A stretch of DNA of 64,000 nucleotides from the NCBI GenBank assembly GCA_910575445.1, contig CAJTFW010000002.1:1-64000 (forward strand), given 5' to 3'. The notes beneath the pieces were generated by a model. That model made no database searches. It had not been told where the DNA came from and saw only the letters and a program-made list of their open reading frames with translations. How positions within the stretch are numbered: the stretch's first letter is position 1; every line of letters starts with the position of its first letter. This DNA comes from Lachnospiraceae bacterium (GTDB lineage: Bacteria; Bacillota; Clostridia; Lachnospirales; Lachnospiraceae). The position numbers were made by a program, and so were the translations under genes. Positions 28,585 to 39,072 of this stretch are shown piece after piece.

Positions 28585-29247
28585 ATGATATGGGATAAGA
28601 GACAGAAGGAGTGGAAGACAGTGAGTGCGGTATTGTATATTAAGGCTGACCAAAATATTGAAGTGGACCATATAGATGTAAGACTTAAAGATGTGGCAAA
28701 GCTTACCTGTACAGATACAGGGATTTTAAACCGGTTGAAGATGCTTAAGATTTTAAAGATTGAGGCAGAGAAGAGTCATCGATATGTATTTTCCATATTG
28801 AAAGTGGTGGAGTTGATTCATGAGATATACCCGGACTTAGAGATACAAAATATGGGAGAATCCGATTTTATTGTGGATTATGAATCTTCGGCATATACAA
28901 GAGACAGATGGAGCCTTCTGAAAGTAGTGCTGCTTTGCATTACGATTTTTATTGGGTCGGCATTCTCAATTATGACATTTAATAATGATGTGGGAGTGAC
29001 CCAGGTGTTTAATCAGGTGTATCAGCTGTTGATGGGACAGCCTTCGGATGGATTTACGCTGTTAGAGGCCACATATTCGGTGGGAATCGCTGTGGGGATT
29101 TTGGTGTTTTATAATCACTTTGGCGGGAAGCGGATTACAAAAGACCCTACCCCTATGGAGGTGGAGATGAGGCAGTATGAGGATGATGTAAATAAGACAC
29201 TGATTGAGGGATGCAATCGTAAGGAGACAAGTATTGATGTGGATTAG
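28585..29247 (+). CDS. spoVAA: Stage V sporulation protein AA
   Basis: A 220-residue membrane protein of the SpoVA dipicolinic-acid channel system. The N-terminal half is a soluble domain (about 1-105) and two hydrophobic helices follow (about 113-133 and 155-180). AGAAAGGATG precedes the ATG. In spore formers the gene is read by sigma G in the forespore and acts in moving dipicolinate into the spore and out at germination. It overlaps spoVAB by 11 bases. Confidence 0.88.
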   Translation: MIWDKRQKEWKTVSAVLYIKADQNIEVDHIDVRLKDVAKLTCTDTGILNRLKMLKILKIEAEKSHRYVFSILKVVELIHEIYPDLEIQNMGESDFIVDYESSAYTRDRWSLLKVVLLCITIFIGSAFSIMTFNNDVGVTQVFNQVYQLLMGQPSDGFTLLEATYSVGIAVGILVFYNHFGGKRITKDPTPMEVEMRQYEDDVNKTLIEGCNRKETSIDVD

Positions 29248-29653
29248 GCAGGTTTTTCTGGGGATTCTAGGACTGAGCAGCGGATTTGCTGTGGCGGGCG
29301 GGATGTTTGCTTTTTTAATTGCGCTTGGCGTGGTGTCTAGATTTGCCGGGAAGACCCATACTGCAAAATATATTCTGTACTATGAGGACGCCGCAGCAAT
29401 TGGTGGTATCTTAGGAAACTTGGTAAGTATCTATGAGTTTCCAGTACCGGTTGGGATGGTGGGCGTGGTGTCCTTTGGGCTGTTTTCAGGCATCTTTACA
29501 GGTGCCTGGGCGATGGCCCTGACAGAGATTGTGGATGTAGTCCCTATCTTTAGCAGAAGACTTCGCTTAAAAACAGGGCTGGCATGGCTTATACTGGCAA
29601 TGGCACTTGGAAGGACATTTGGGGGACTTATCTATTTTTATTATCGGTTTTAG
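29237..29653 (+). CDS. spoVAB: Stage V sporulation protein AB
   Basis: A 138-residue protein with four or five hydrophobic segments. The start at 29237 is chosen because AAGGAG lies 11 bases ahead, inside spoVAA; an earlier in-frame ATG lacks a ribosome site. GGMFAFLIALGVVSRF and YYEDAAAIGGILGN are typical SpoVAB stretches. Its stop overlaps the stop of the opposite ABC-F gene by two bases. The expected next genes, spoVAC and spoVAD, are absent here and lie 6.6 kb away. Confidence 0.9.
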   Translation: MWIRQVFLGILGLSSGFAVAGGMFAFLIALGVVSRFAGKTHTAKYILYYEDAAAIGGILGNLVSIYEFPVPVGMVGVVSFGLFSGIFTGAWAMALTEIVDVVPIFSRRLRLKTGLAWLILAMALGRTFGGLIYFYYRF

Positions 29654-31503
29654 TGGATAGAGAATTCTAACCATTTATCATACCATAGAAGACAGGCATC
29701 CGTGTAATGCTGTTGTAGAGCAGCTTCTTGCGCAGCGATAGCCTGACAATAGACTTCATCTTCCCATTCACGCAAAAGGTCTCTGCCTGCCATAAATCTT
29801 TCCAGTTCTTTTTGGAGTTGCTCTAGAGGACGCATAGCCAGAGAAAGCTGCCATTCTTCATAAGCCCTCTCGGTTGGAATATCTTTTAGTGAGTGGCGTT
29901 CAGCTTTGGGGACATTTCTAAGGCCGCTTATTAGGGCTTGTTCTTCGGCTTTTATACGGGCAGAAGGATGCATGGCATCGTTACTTTTTTGACAATGTTC
30001 AAGGTAGTGAGTATAGCCAAAGGGATAGTACAAAACAGTATGGTCGTCGAAAATCAACAGGGATTCGGCGACTTTTTTGATAAAGTAGCGGTCATGGGAG
30101 ACAAACAGAAGGGTACCCTGATAGGAGGTAAAGGCAGATTCTAAAGTCTCGCGGGCTGGAATGTCCATATGGTTGGTTGGCTCATCTAGAAGCAGAAGAT
30201 TGGGACGGCTTTGTAAGAGTTCTGCAAGCACTAGACGGGCTTTTTCACCGCCAGAGAGGTTTTTTATCTTCTTTCCGGCGTCTTTTCCAGGAAATAAATA
30301 GGAGCCTAAAATGGTGCGCACTTCTTTTTCAGTCAGTGCAGGGAAAAGTTCGTGAAAATGTTCGATTATGGTCTTGTCAGAAGAGAGCGCTGCAACTTGT
30401 TGGTCAAAATAGCCGATTTGAACAGAAAGGCCAAGCGTTAGTTTGCCTTTTTGGGGAGCGATAAGGCCGGCAGCAGTCTTTAAAAAAGTGGATTTTCCAG
30501 TACCGTTGGCACCGATAATACCGATTTTCTGACCACGGCGGATACGAAGGGACAGCTCAGCTAGAGGACTATCATCTACATAACCGATTTGAAGGTCTTT
30601 GGCTTCTAATACCCATTTGGAACTTCTGACAAGAGGAGGTATCTCGGCAGTAAAAAGATGAATATCGTCTTCTACGGGCTTTTCAAGCTTTTGCATACGT
30701 TCAAGGATTTTTTTGCGGGAGCGGGCAAAGGCAGCTTTTTTGGGCTTGTGTTTAAACCGCTCGATAAGGTCTTGCAGGCGCTGCCGCTCTTCTAGCTGTC
30801 GCTGGTAGGCTTTTTGTTGTAACTGAAGATTTTTCTGCTTTTGCATCCGAAAGGCAGTGTAATTGCCGCTGTAGCGCGTTAGACGGCCATTAGAGAGGTC
30901 ATAGACAGTATCAACGACTTCATCTAAGAAAAAGCGGTCATGAGAGACGATAACAACCGCATAAGGGTAAGCTTTTAAATAGGATTCTAGCCATTTCATG
31001 CCTGATAAGTCAAGATGATTCGTTGGTTCATCAAGAAGTAAGATATCAGGTTTTTTTAAAAGCAGACAGATAAGCGCAATCTTAGTCTGTTCACCGCCAG
31101 AGAAGTGAGAGAGAGGCTTTTTCTTATCTTCTTTTTTTAATCCAAAAGCGGTGAAGATACGGTCATATTCTTGCTCCCAGGCAAAACGCTCCTGGTCAAA
31201 AAGGTCTTTGCAGGGGCAGGATTTCAGGATTTCTTCTTCTACTGTAACAGAAAGGTCAGAAAAGGGGGACTGATGCAGAAGACCAATACTTAGAGCCCTG
31301 GAGGTATAAAGACCGCTGCCGGAAGATTTGTCGTCTCTTTCCAGAGAGAGCTCAGAAGCGAGAAGACGCAAAAGGGTAGTCTTACCAGAACCATTTCGTC
31401 CTACAAGGGCGATTTTTTCATTGCCTTTGATTTCAAAATGAAAATGAGACAAAACAGGGTGGCCGCCTGCGGTAAGGGTGCCGTCTTGAATCTGCAATAG
31501 CAT
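29650..31503 (-). CDS. ABC-F family ATPase
   Basis: A 617-residue soluble protein with two ABC cassettes and no membrane helices. First cassette: Walker A GRNGSGKTT, signature FSGGEQTKIAL, Walker B ILLLDEPTNHLD. Second: GANGTGKST, LSGGEKARLVL, LLLLDEPTNHMD. A basic coiled linker (about 205-270, with RFKHKPKKAAFARSR) joins them, and a long C-terminal tail of about 110 residues follows. ABC-F proteins act at the ribosomal E site as translation factors or give ribosome-targeted antibiotic protection; the subfamily cannot be fixed here. TAGGAGG stands before the ATG. Confidence 0.9.
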   Translation of the reverse strand: MLLQIQDGTLTAGGHPVLSHFHFEIKGNEKIALVGRNGSGKTTLLRLLASELSLERDDKSSGSGLYTSRALSIGLLHQSPFSDLSVTVEEEILKSCPCKDLFDQERFAWEQEYDRIFTAFGLKKEDKKKPLSHFSGGEQTKIALICLLLKKPDILLLDEPTNHLDLSGMKWLESYLKAYPYAVVIVSHDRFFLDEVVDTVYDLSNGRLTRYSGNYTAFRMQKQKNLQLQQKAYQRQLEERQRLQDLIERFKHKPKKAAFARSRKKILERMQKLEKPVEDDIHLFTAEIPPLVRSSKWVLEAKDLQIGYVDDSPLAELSLRIRRGQKIGIIGANGTGKSTFLKTAAGLIAPQKGKLTLGLSVQIGYFDQQVAALSSDKTIIEHFHELFPALTEKEVRTILGSYLFPGKDAGKKIKNLSGGEKARLVLAELLQSRPNLLLLDEPTNHMDIPARETLESAFTSYQGTLLFVSHDRYFIKKVAESLLIFDDHTVLYYPFGYTHYLEHCQKSNDAMHPSARIKAEEQALISGLRNVPKAERHSLKDIPTERAYEEWQLSLAMRPLEQLQKELERFMAGRDLLREWEDEVYCQAIAAQEAALQQHYTDACLLWYDKWLEFSIH

Positions 31504-31522
31504 AAGGGTGTCCTCCTAAAGG

Positions 31523-32569
<1,047 letters not shown>

Positions 32570-32573
32570 CTAT

Positions 32574-32764
32574 CTTACTAAATTTTACCTTGTTTTTTAT
32601 AGAAGGTCAATAAAAACTGTGGAAATCGAAAATTGTGCTTTTTTATGGTTATTTTACACATTTTATAGAGGTGTATTTTATGCAATATTACTAAAAAACA
32701 AAATTTTTAGTAAAAAATTTAGTGAAATATGTTGACTTTTAGTAAAATAAATGGTAAAGTTTAC
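32574..32764. promoter_or_regulatory. Divergent control region with repeated operator-like sites
   Basis: TTACTAAA at 32575 and 32689 and TTTAGTAA-type copies near 32707, 32718 and 32738 repeat the same half-site on both strands. A perfect palindrome GTAAAGTTTAC ends at 32764. A forward promoter TTGACT (32732-32737) and TAAAGT (32755-32760) with 17-base spacing lies under these sites, so a bound LacI-type repressor would block it. Confidence 0.7.
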
Positions 32765-32847
32765 TTACAAGAAACCGTATTGGAGGTAGGGCCCGCCACC
32801 ATAACATGGTTCTGAGAAAAACTTTGATAAAACTAAGGAGAAACATA

Positions 32848-34215
32848 ATGGGAAATTTGGAAAAATTAGAAAAACTGTCCTGGCGCTCCAAAATTAGTTT
32901 TGGAATTGGTGCCTTTGGTAAAGATTTAGTCTATGCTCTGGTGGGCAATCTGTTTATGTTCTATCTGACAGACGTGCGTTTTGTTGCTCCCGTTTTTGTA
33001 GGTACATTGTTTATGGTAGCTCGTATATGGGATGCTTTTAATGACCCTTTTATGGGTATGATTGTGGATAATACCCGTTCTAAATGGGGAAAGTTCCGTC
33101 CATGGATTATGATTGGTACAGTCCTGAATGCAATCGTATTGGCTCTGATGTTCTGGAATGTGGATTTTGAGGGCAATGTATTTCTGGCCTTCTGTTCGGT
33201 ACTTTATATTCTCTGGGGCATGACTTATACCATTGATGATATTCCCTATTGGTCGATGGTTCCGGCGCTTACTGATGATGAGAATGAGCGCAGCCAAGTA
33301 TCTGCCATTCCCCGTCTTTTTGCTTCTTTTGCATGGTTGATTGTAGGTTCTTTTGGACTAAAGATTATTGATACTACTGGCGGCGGCGACCGTAGAGTAG
33401 GCTTTGCTTACTTTGCCATGATGGTCAGCATTATTTTTATTGTCTGTTCTGCTATCACTGTGATAAACTGTAAAGAAAAGATAGTTACTAAAAGTTCTGA
33501 AAAGACTACTGTCAAAGGGATGATTCATGTACTGGTAGCCAACGACCAGGTGAAAGTTATCTTAGGAATTGCGATGTTCTTTAACTTCGCCTATCAGCTG
33601 TCTAATGCTTTTTCCTTATATTATTTTAGTTATGCTATTGGCATTGAGGCGTTGTATCCTGTCTATACAGGGGTAGCTGGTATCGCTCAGATGGCTGCAC
33701 AGCTTACTTTCCCGATGATTACCAAATTTGTTGGCCGGGAGAAAGCATTCTTTGCTGCTTGCTTCCTGCCAGTAGCGGGTTTTCTTCTGTTGTTTGTAGT
33801 GGGGATTGTAGCACCTTCTAGTATTGTGGCTGTGGGAGCTTCCTCTGTGGTAGTCAACTATGGCATAGGCTTTATGCTGGTATTTATCACCGTGATGTTA
33901 GCAGATGTAGTGGATTATGGTGAGTATTCTCTGGGAAGCAGAAATGAATCTATTCTTTTTTCGATGCAGACTTTTATTGTAAAGTTTGCAGGTGCTTTTT
34001 CAGGCTTTGTCAGCGGTATTGGTCTGACCCTTATTGGGTGGAAAGCAGGAGAAGCTGCTGGTTCTGGAACGATTATGGGTATGAAGGTTATCATGATTGT
34101 CATCCCGGCAGTATTGTCAGCTTTGTGCTATGTGTTCTATAAAAAGGGATACAAACTTACTGGTGAATTTTATGAGAAAATGATTCATGAGCTGCGAACA
34201 AGAAAGGAGCAATAA
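32848..34215 (+). CDS. GPH-family sugar:cation symporter
   Basis: A 455-residue membrane transporter with about twelve hydrophobic segments. The GPH/MelB family is recognised by FGIGAFGKDLVYALVGN at the N terminus, the conserved loop WDAFNDPFMGMIVDNTRSKWGKFRPW (residues about 60-85) with its acidic and basic residues, and DDIPYWSMVPALT. The start MGNLEK follows AAGGAG. The beta-galactosidase gene starts three bases after its stop, so it most likely imports a galactoside with Na+ or H+. Confidence 0.93.
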   Translation: MGNLEKLEKLSWRSKISFGIGAFGKDLVYALVGNLFMFYLTDVRFVAPVFVGTLFMVARIWDAFNDPFMGMIVDNTRSKWGKFRPWIMIGTVLNAIVLALMFWNVDFEGNVFLAFCSVLYILWGMTYTIDDIPYWSMVPALTDDENERSQVSAIPRLFASFAWLIVGSFGLKIIDTTGGGDRRVGFAYFAMMVSIIFIVCSAITVINCKEKIVTKSSEKTTVKGMIHVLVANDQVKVILGIAMFFNFAYQLSNAFSLYYFSYAIGIEALYPVYTGVAGIAQMAAQLTFPMITKFVGREKAFFAACFLPVAGFLLLFVVGIVAPSSIVAVGASSVVVNYGIGFMLVFITVMLADVVDYGEYSLGSRNESILFSMQTFIVKFAGAFSGFVSGIGLTLIGWKAGEAAGSGTIMGMKVIMIVIPAVLSALCYVFYKKGYKLTGEFYEKMIHELRTRKEQ

Positions 34216-34218
34216 ACG

Positions 34219-36168
34219 ATGTGGTTAGGAGTTGACTATTATCCTGAACAGTGGAATCCTGAGTTGATGGATGCAGATATGGATACAATTAAGGAGATGG
34301 GAGGCAATGTGATTCGCATTGCGGAGTTTTCCTGGCATCTGATGGAGAAGAAAGAAGGACAGTATGATTTTTCCTTTTTTGATAAAGTAATTGCCAAAGC
34401 CAAGGAAAAGGATTTAAAGGTTATTATGGGGACACCAACGGCTACGATTCCTGCATGGCTGGCTAAAAAATACCCTTCGATTCTTTCGCAATTTGAAAAT
34501 GGACAGAAGCGTACCTTTGGAGGTCGTCATGTCTATTGCTTCAACAGCCAGGAGATGTACACCTATTCTGAGAAAATAATTCGTGCTTTAGTGGAGCATT
34601 ACAAAGGAGAAAAACAGATTGTAGCATGGCAGATTGACAATGAAATCGGTCATGAGGACAGTGATATCTGTTGGTGTTCGCAGTGTCAGAAAGCATTCTG
34701 GAAGTATTTGGAAGAAAAGTTTGACAAAGATATTGACAGGCTAAATGATATATACGGAACTACTTTTTGGTCTCAGGAATATAACAGTTTTGATGAGATT
34801 CCTCTGCCCGCTGCCACCATTACCACTCACAATCCCGCACTTCGGCTGGATTGGGAACGCTTTCGCAGCTTAAGCATTGTTCGCTTTATCGATTTTCAGG
34901 TCCGCCTGATTAAGGAGATAGACCCGGAGGCTGTGGTAATGCACGATTTTCCAGGTGGCGGCCTGGGTAAACATGTAGACTATTCTCAAGTGGCTCGAAA
35001 TCTGGATGTAGTTGCTTATAACAACTATCCTGTCTGGGGAGGCCAAAAAGAGCCTATCTTGCCTTATGAGATTGCATTTGGCCTGGATTATATCCGGGGC
35101 CTAAAGCGGGAAAATTTCTGGATTACAGAGGCGATTATGGGAGCGCAGGGCCATGATGTGACAGGCTTTTTACCACGACCTAATCAGGCAAAGATGTGGT
35201 CGTATCAGGGGATGGCTCACGGTTGTACTTCGATGATGTATTTCCGCTATCGGGGAGCGACAAAGGGTGCAGAACAGTTCTGTTATGGTGTTATTGATGC
35301 GGATAACATCAAAGGCCGGAAATTTTATGAAGTACAGAGTTTCTTTAAGGATATTGAGCAGTATGCGCAGATATTGGATACTCCGATTCATAGTGATGTG
35401 GCTATTGTCTATGATTATGATTCTCTGGCTTCCTTCCGCATCCAGAGACAGAGTATTCTCTTAGACTGCCCTAATGAGATGAAAAAGCTCTACAAGACAT
35501 TTTATGATGAAAATGTCTCTGTGGATGTCATTCCAAGCGATGCAGATTTATCGGGATACAAGATAGTACTTGTGCCGCAGATGATTATCACTAAGCCGGA
35601 ATTTCGTTCTAAAGCAGAAATGTTTGTGGAAAAGGGAGGTACGCTGGTGCTTACCTATCGAAATGCAGTTAAGGATGTCAACAATAATATTCCTTTTGGC
35701 CAGGTGATTCCTGTAGGCTATAGTACACTGACTGGAATTATGGTTACTGAGACAGAGAGTCTTCAGGACTTAGATGCCTTTCCTCTGGTAGGACAGGGGG
35801 GCTTTGCCGACAGCCAGGGCTACGGTGGAATCTTCCGTGATATGCTAAAGGTTCAAGACGCAGAAGTTCTGTATCGCTATGGGGACCCATTCTATCAGGA
35901 ATATGCAGCTGTCACCCGGAGAAAGCAGGGCAGCGGCACTATCTACTATTTGGGCTGCGGAATGGATGAAACAATCACTGCCAGACTGATGAGAGAGATT
36001 ATGACAGATAATGAAATCAGAACCATTCCTTCGGATAGTGGTGTAGAGATAGTACAAAGAGGCAGCGGCACAAAGAGGTTTCAGATGTATATCAATCATA
36101 ATGACCATGAAGCAAAAGCTGGTGATGTGGTGTTAAAAGCTTTTGAATGTAAAATAGAACAAATATAG
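34219..36168 (+). CDS. Beta-galactosidase, GH42 family
   Basis: A 649-residue cytoplasmic glycoside hydrolase that cleaves terminal beta-galactosides. The TIM barrel (about 1-375) starts with LGVDYYPEQW; the acid/base is Glu142 in WQIDNEIGH and the nucleophile is Glu304 in WITEAIMG. CWCSQC (about 151-156) fits the zinc-binding cysteines of the family. A glutamine-amidotransferase-like trimerisation domain (about 385-590) and a beta C-terminal domain follow. No signal peptide is present, so the substrate must be imported, in line with the upstream GPH transporter. A terminator follows at 36184. Confidence 0.95.
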   Translation: MWLGVDYYPEQWNPELMDADMDTIKEMGGNVIRIAEFSWHLMEKKEGQYDFSFFDKVIAKAKEKDLKVIMGTPTATIPAWLAKKYPSILSQFENGQKRTFGGRHVYCFNSQEMYTYSEKIIRALVEHYKGEKQIVAWQIDNEIGHEDSDICWCSQCQKAFWKYLEEKFDKDIDRLNDIYGTTFWSQEYNSFDEIPLPAATITTHNPALRLDWERFRSLSIVRFIDFQVRLIKEIDPEAVVMHDFPGGGLGKHVDYSQVARNLDVVAYNNYPVWGGQKEPILPYEIAFGLDYIRGLKRENFWITEAIMGAQGHDVTGFLPRPNQAKMWSYQGMAHGCTSMMYFRYRGATKGAEQFCYGVIDADNIKGRKFYEVQSFFKDIEQYAQILDTPIHSDVAIVYDYDSLASFRIQRQSILLDCPNEMKKLYKTFYDENVSVDVIPSDADLSGYKIVLVPQMIITKPEFRSKAEMFVEKGGTLVLTYRNAVKDVNNNIPFGQVIPVGYSTLTGIMVTETESLQDLDAFPLVGQGGFADSQGYGGIFRDMLKVQDAEVLYRYGDPFYQEYAAVTRRKQGSGTIYYLGCGMDETITARLMREIMTDNEIRTIPSDSGVEIVQRGSGTKRFQMYINHNDHEAKAGDVVLKAFECKIEQI

Positions 36169-36183
36169 TGAAAATAATAAAAA

Positions 36184-36225
36184 AGGCCAGGACTGGTTCC
36201 ATATAGAACCGTCTTGGTCTTTTTT
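36184..36225 (+). terminator. Terminator after the beta-galactosidase gene
   Basis: GGCCAGGAC-TGGTTC pairs with GAACC-GTCTTGGTC and a run of seven T follows. It also separates the converging spoVAC gene. Confidence 0.9.
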
Positions 36226-36229
36226 TAGA

Positions 36230-36691
36230 TTACCACCAGGCAAAACATCTGCCAAACCAGTAGATAAGGCCGACAAGCCAGCTGGTGAAGATACCATAGA
36301 GGATAACAGGACCAGCGATGGTGAAGATTTTACTGCCGATTCCAAAGACCTGGCCTTCTTTTTTGTATTCGATAGCAGGAGCGGCTACGCCGTTGGCAAA
36401 GCCGGTGATAGGAACTAAGGCTCCGGCGCCGCCCCATTTGGCGATGGAGGGATAGATATTAAGTCCAGTTAATAAAATGCTTAGAAAGACCAATAGAATA
36501 GAACACCAGGTTGCAGCAGATTCTTTATCCAGACCAGTCTGCATAATAGTGTTTAAGATAAATTGTCCGATAAGACAGATAATACCTCCTGTTAGAAAAG
36601 CTTTTAGCATCTCATACCAGAGGTTATGGGTTGGGGTTACTTGTTTGACATAGTTTTTATATTCTTTTTTTTGTGCTTCGTTGGCTTTCAT
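36230..36691 (-). CDS. spoVAC: Stage V sporulation protein AC
   Basis: A 153-residue membrane protein with about four hydrophobic segments, homologous to the mechanosensitive channel component of the SpoVA system that releases dipicolinic acid in germination. Its NLWYEMLKAFLTGGIICLIGQ start and GVAAPAIEYKKEGQVFGIG loop are typical. AAAGGAGTG precedes the ATG. It points away from spoVAD, whereas the usual order is spoVAC-spoVAD-spoVAE in one operon. Confidence 0.93.
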   Translation of the reverse strand: MKANEAQKKEYKNYVKQVTPTHNLWYEMLKAFLTGGIICLIGQFILNTIMQTGLDKESAATWCSILLVFLSILLTGLNIYPSIAKWGGAGALVPITGFANGVAAPAIEYKKEGQVFGIGSKIFTIAGPVILYGIFTSWLVGLIYWFGRCFAWW

Positions 36692-36838
36692 AGTTTACAC
36701 TCCTTTTTTGAATTATGCTGCCCGAACAGGATGGTTTTATGCGTGGACAAAGAAGTTGGAAGGATTTAGTCAAGTATATTTTAGGCATGGACAGAAACAC
36801 TATTAGGAAAAAACAATTATTTGAAAGGAGTGTTATCT

Positions 36839-37870
36839 ATGAATGAGATAAAGGGACGTGCGAGCCTTATCTACGAAAATCCGCCAAGGATTCTGGCAGC
36901 GGCTTCGATTGTGGGAAAAAAGGAAGGTGACGGACCACTTGGACACTTGTTTGACCGGATTGAGACGGACCCTAAATTCGGAAAGGATACTTGGGAGGAA
37001 GCAGAAAGTGAACTTCAGCTTCAAACCGCAAAAAAGGCGATGGAAAAGTGTGGGATGAGTGAAGAGCAGATTCGCTATCTGTTTGCCGGAGACCTTTTAG
37101 CACAGGGGATAGCGACTTCTTATGGAATTTTGGAGTTACAGATTCCGCTGTTTGGGCTGTATGGAGCTTGCTCGACTTGTGGAGAGAGTCTAAGTCTGGC
37201 TTCGATGGCGATAAATGCAGGATATGCAGACTGTGCGATGGCGCTGACTTCTAGTCATTTTGCCAGCGCAGAAAAGGAGTTTCGATTTCCCCTGGAATAT
37301 GCCGGACAGAGGCCCCTGTCAACTACCTGGACCGTCACAGGAGCAGGTGCCTTTATACTTGCCTCCTCTGAGTCTGTGACCGCTAAAGACGCCTCTGTAT
37401 GCGTAGCGGGCATTACAACAGGGAAGGTCGTGGATTATGGGGTAAAGGATTCGATGCATATGGGAGCAGCGATGGCGCCGGCAGCAGCAGATACGATTTA
37501 TCAGCATCTGATGGATATGGGAAGAAGTGTAGAGGATTATGATAGGATTATCACAGGAGATTTAGGAAGCATTGGACAGACAATATTAAAAGAGCTGATG
37601 GGAAAGAAGGGGATAGAGCTTAAAGAGGCGCATGAGGACTGTGGAATGTTGATTTATGATGCAGGAACACAGGATACACATGCAGGAGGCTCAGGGTGCG
37701 GTTGTGCAGCGACAACGCTGGCAGCATATATTTTGCCAAAACTTGAGAGAGGAGAGTGGAAAAGGGTACTGTTAGTGCCAACAGGGGCGTTGCTGTCAAA
37801 GGTAAGCTTTAATGAGGGTCAGTCAATCCCAGGAATTGCACATGGGGTGGTATTAGAGCATTGCAAATAA
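36839..37870 (+). CDS. spoVAD: Stage V sporulation protein AD
   Basis: A 343-residue thiolase-fold protein that binds dipicolinic acid and takes part in loading it into spores. Family marks are GPLGHLFD near residue 35, the YGACSTCGESLSLASM loop with the relict active-site cysteine, and HAGGSGCGCAA toward the C terminus. The ATG follows AAAGGAG with nine bases of spacing; an earlier in-frame start lies over the ribosome site. spoVAE is not found after it: the next gene is on the opposite strand and unrelated. Confidence 0.94.
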   Translation: MNEIKGRASLIYENPPRILAAASIVGKKEGDGPLGHLFDRIETDPKFGKDTWEEAESELQLQTAKKAMEKCGMSEEQIRYLFAGDLLAQGIATSYGILELQIPLFGLYGACSTCGESLSLASMAINAGYADCAMALTSSHFASAEKEFRFPLEYAGQRPLSTTWTVTGAGAFILASSESVTAKDASVCVAGITTGKVVDYGVKDSMHMGAAMAPAAADTIYQHLMDMGRSVEDYDRIITGDLGSIGQTILKELMGKKGIELKEAHEDCGMLIYDAGTQDTHAGGSGCGCAATTLAAYILPKLERGEWKRVLLVPTGALLSKVSFNEGQSIPGIAHGVVLEHCK

Positions 37871-37889
37871 AAGGACAAAACTATCCTAA

Positions 37890-37923
37890 GATGGGGCTTT
37901 TCGGCTACAAAGAAAGCCCCATC
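37890..37923. terminator. Hairpin between spoVAD and the dipeptidase gene
   Basis: GATGGGGCTTT and AAAGCCCCATC form an 11-bp perfect stem with a 12-base loop. T runs on either side are weak, so termination is likely but not certain. Confidence 0.6.
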
Positions 37924-37945
37924 CTGTAGCGTCTTTGGGATTGCA

Positions 37946-38989
37946 TTAGGTGGAAGGAAGGGTTTTCTTTAAGTAGTGGAGCCAGTTTTCGCCAAGGATT
38001 TTTTTAGTATGTTCGATGGGCATACCTCTTTGAAGAAGGGCAGCAGTGAGCTCTAAAAGATGGCTGTGGTCGATAAGGCAGTCGTGAGGGGTATCAGGGT
38101 AGGAAAAGCGGGGCTCAGCTTTGGTGTAGGAGTCGCAAAAATCCAGGCCAAGACCAACGTGGGTGGGACCTAAAAGGGAGACTTCATATTCTATATGGTG
38201 ACAAAGGGTTAGAAGGGGGTCAGCACCATCCAGAGCGCCAGCGATGCAGTCGCAGCCATTGAGACCTAAGATTCCGCCTTTTTCAGAGAGCTTGAGCATC
38301 TGCGTGTCGGTTAGATTGCGGTAGTGGGGATAGACAGAGCGGCTGTTGGAGTGGGTGGCGACAAAGGGACGAGTGGCAATTTGGCAGATGTCTTCAAAAC
38401 CATCATCGTTAAGATGACTGATATCTAGAAACATACCAAGACGTTCGATTTCCTGAACAGCCAGAAAGCCTTCAGGGGAGAGGCCACCAGGAATCTCTAT
38501 ATCTTCGCCACCTTTGCAGCAGCCACTTGCCAGGGCATTGCGGCGGCTCCAGGTTAGAGAGGCACCTCGTACACCAAGCTCCCATAGAATTCGCAGAAGA
38601 TTTAGGTCTTTTCCAATACAATCGAGTCCTTCCATATAGAGAAGGATGCCTATTTTAGAATGGGAGAATATATGTTCGATATCACTGACAGTGCGGATAA
38701 GATGGAATTCGGGATTTTGGTCTAAGGAATAGAGAAGAGCACTGATTTGGTCCAGGGCCGAGCGAAGAGCGGCTTCGGGAAGTTCTTCGTCTCGAATATA
38801 GATAGAGGAGAAGAGTAGGTCTACCCCACTGGTTTTTAGGTTTTCTAAGTAGTGGGTACGAAGTGGATTTTCCTCACCGTTTTGCAGGCGAAAATAGAGT
38901 TCTCCAGCCAGGTCGAGGTGCGCGTCTACTACTGGAGTAGTTTGGTGGAGTTCTCTGGCCATTTTCAGATATTTGGGTTCTAGGTTCAT
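37946..38989 (-). CDS. Membrane-dipeptidase-type M19 peptidase
   Basis: A 347-residue zinc dipeptidase. Metal ligands lie in DAHLDL near residue 21, ILLYMEGLD with Glu, FLDISHLND, and THSNSRSVYPHYRN; GLGLDFCD marks the C-terminal substrate-site loop. No signal peptide is seen, so unlike the mammalian enzyme it is probably cytoplasmic. The start MNLEPK is chosen for AGGAGACC ten bases ahead; sequence further upstream in frame lacks a ribosome site. It is divergent from an amidotransferase gene, which might point to a shared role in peptide or gamma-glutamyl breakdown. Confidence 0.9.
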   Translation of the reverse strand: MNLEPKYLKMARELHQTTPVVDAHLDLAGELYFRLQNGEENPLRTHYLENLKTSGVDLLFSSIYIRDEELPEAALRSALDQISALLYSLDQNPEFHLIRTVSDIEHIFSHSKIGILLYMEGLDCIGKDLNLLRILWELGVRGASLTWSRRNALASGCCKGGEDIEIPGGLSPEGFLAVQEIERLGMFLDISHLNDDGFEDICQIATRPFVATHSNSRSVYPHYRNLTDTQMLKLSEKGGILGLNGCDCIAGALDGADPLLTLCHHIEYEVSLLGPTHVGLGLDFCDSYTKAEPRFSYPDTPHDCLIDHSHLLELTAALLQRGMPIEHTKKILGENWLHYLKKTLPST

Positions 38990-39072
38990 AGTGGTCTCCT
39001 TTTTGTGTGTATATTCATATAGTATAATAAATGCAGTTAGGTGACAATCGGTTGCCTGTTTCTTAAAATTCC

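Noticed and set aside
29650-31503. Antibiotic-resistance ABC-F
   Set aside because: The sequence fits the ABC-F family in general, but nothing visible separates resistance from housekeeping members.
36692-36838. Sigma-G promoters in the spoVAC-spoVAD gap
   Set aside because: GCATA- and GTATA-like boxes exist, but their spacing to CATNNTA-like boxes is about 19-20 bases, too long to claim.
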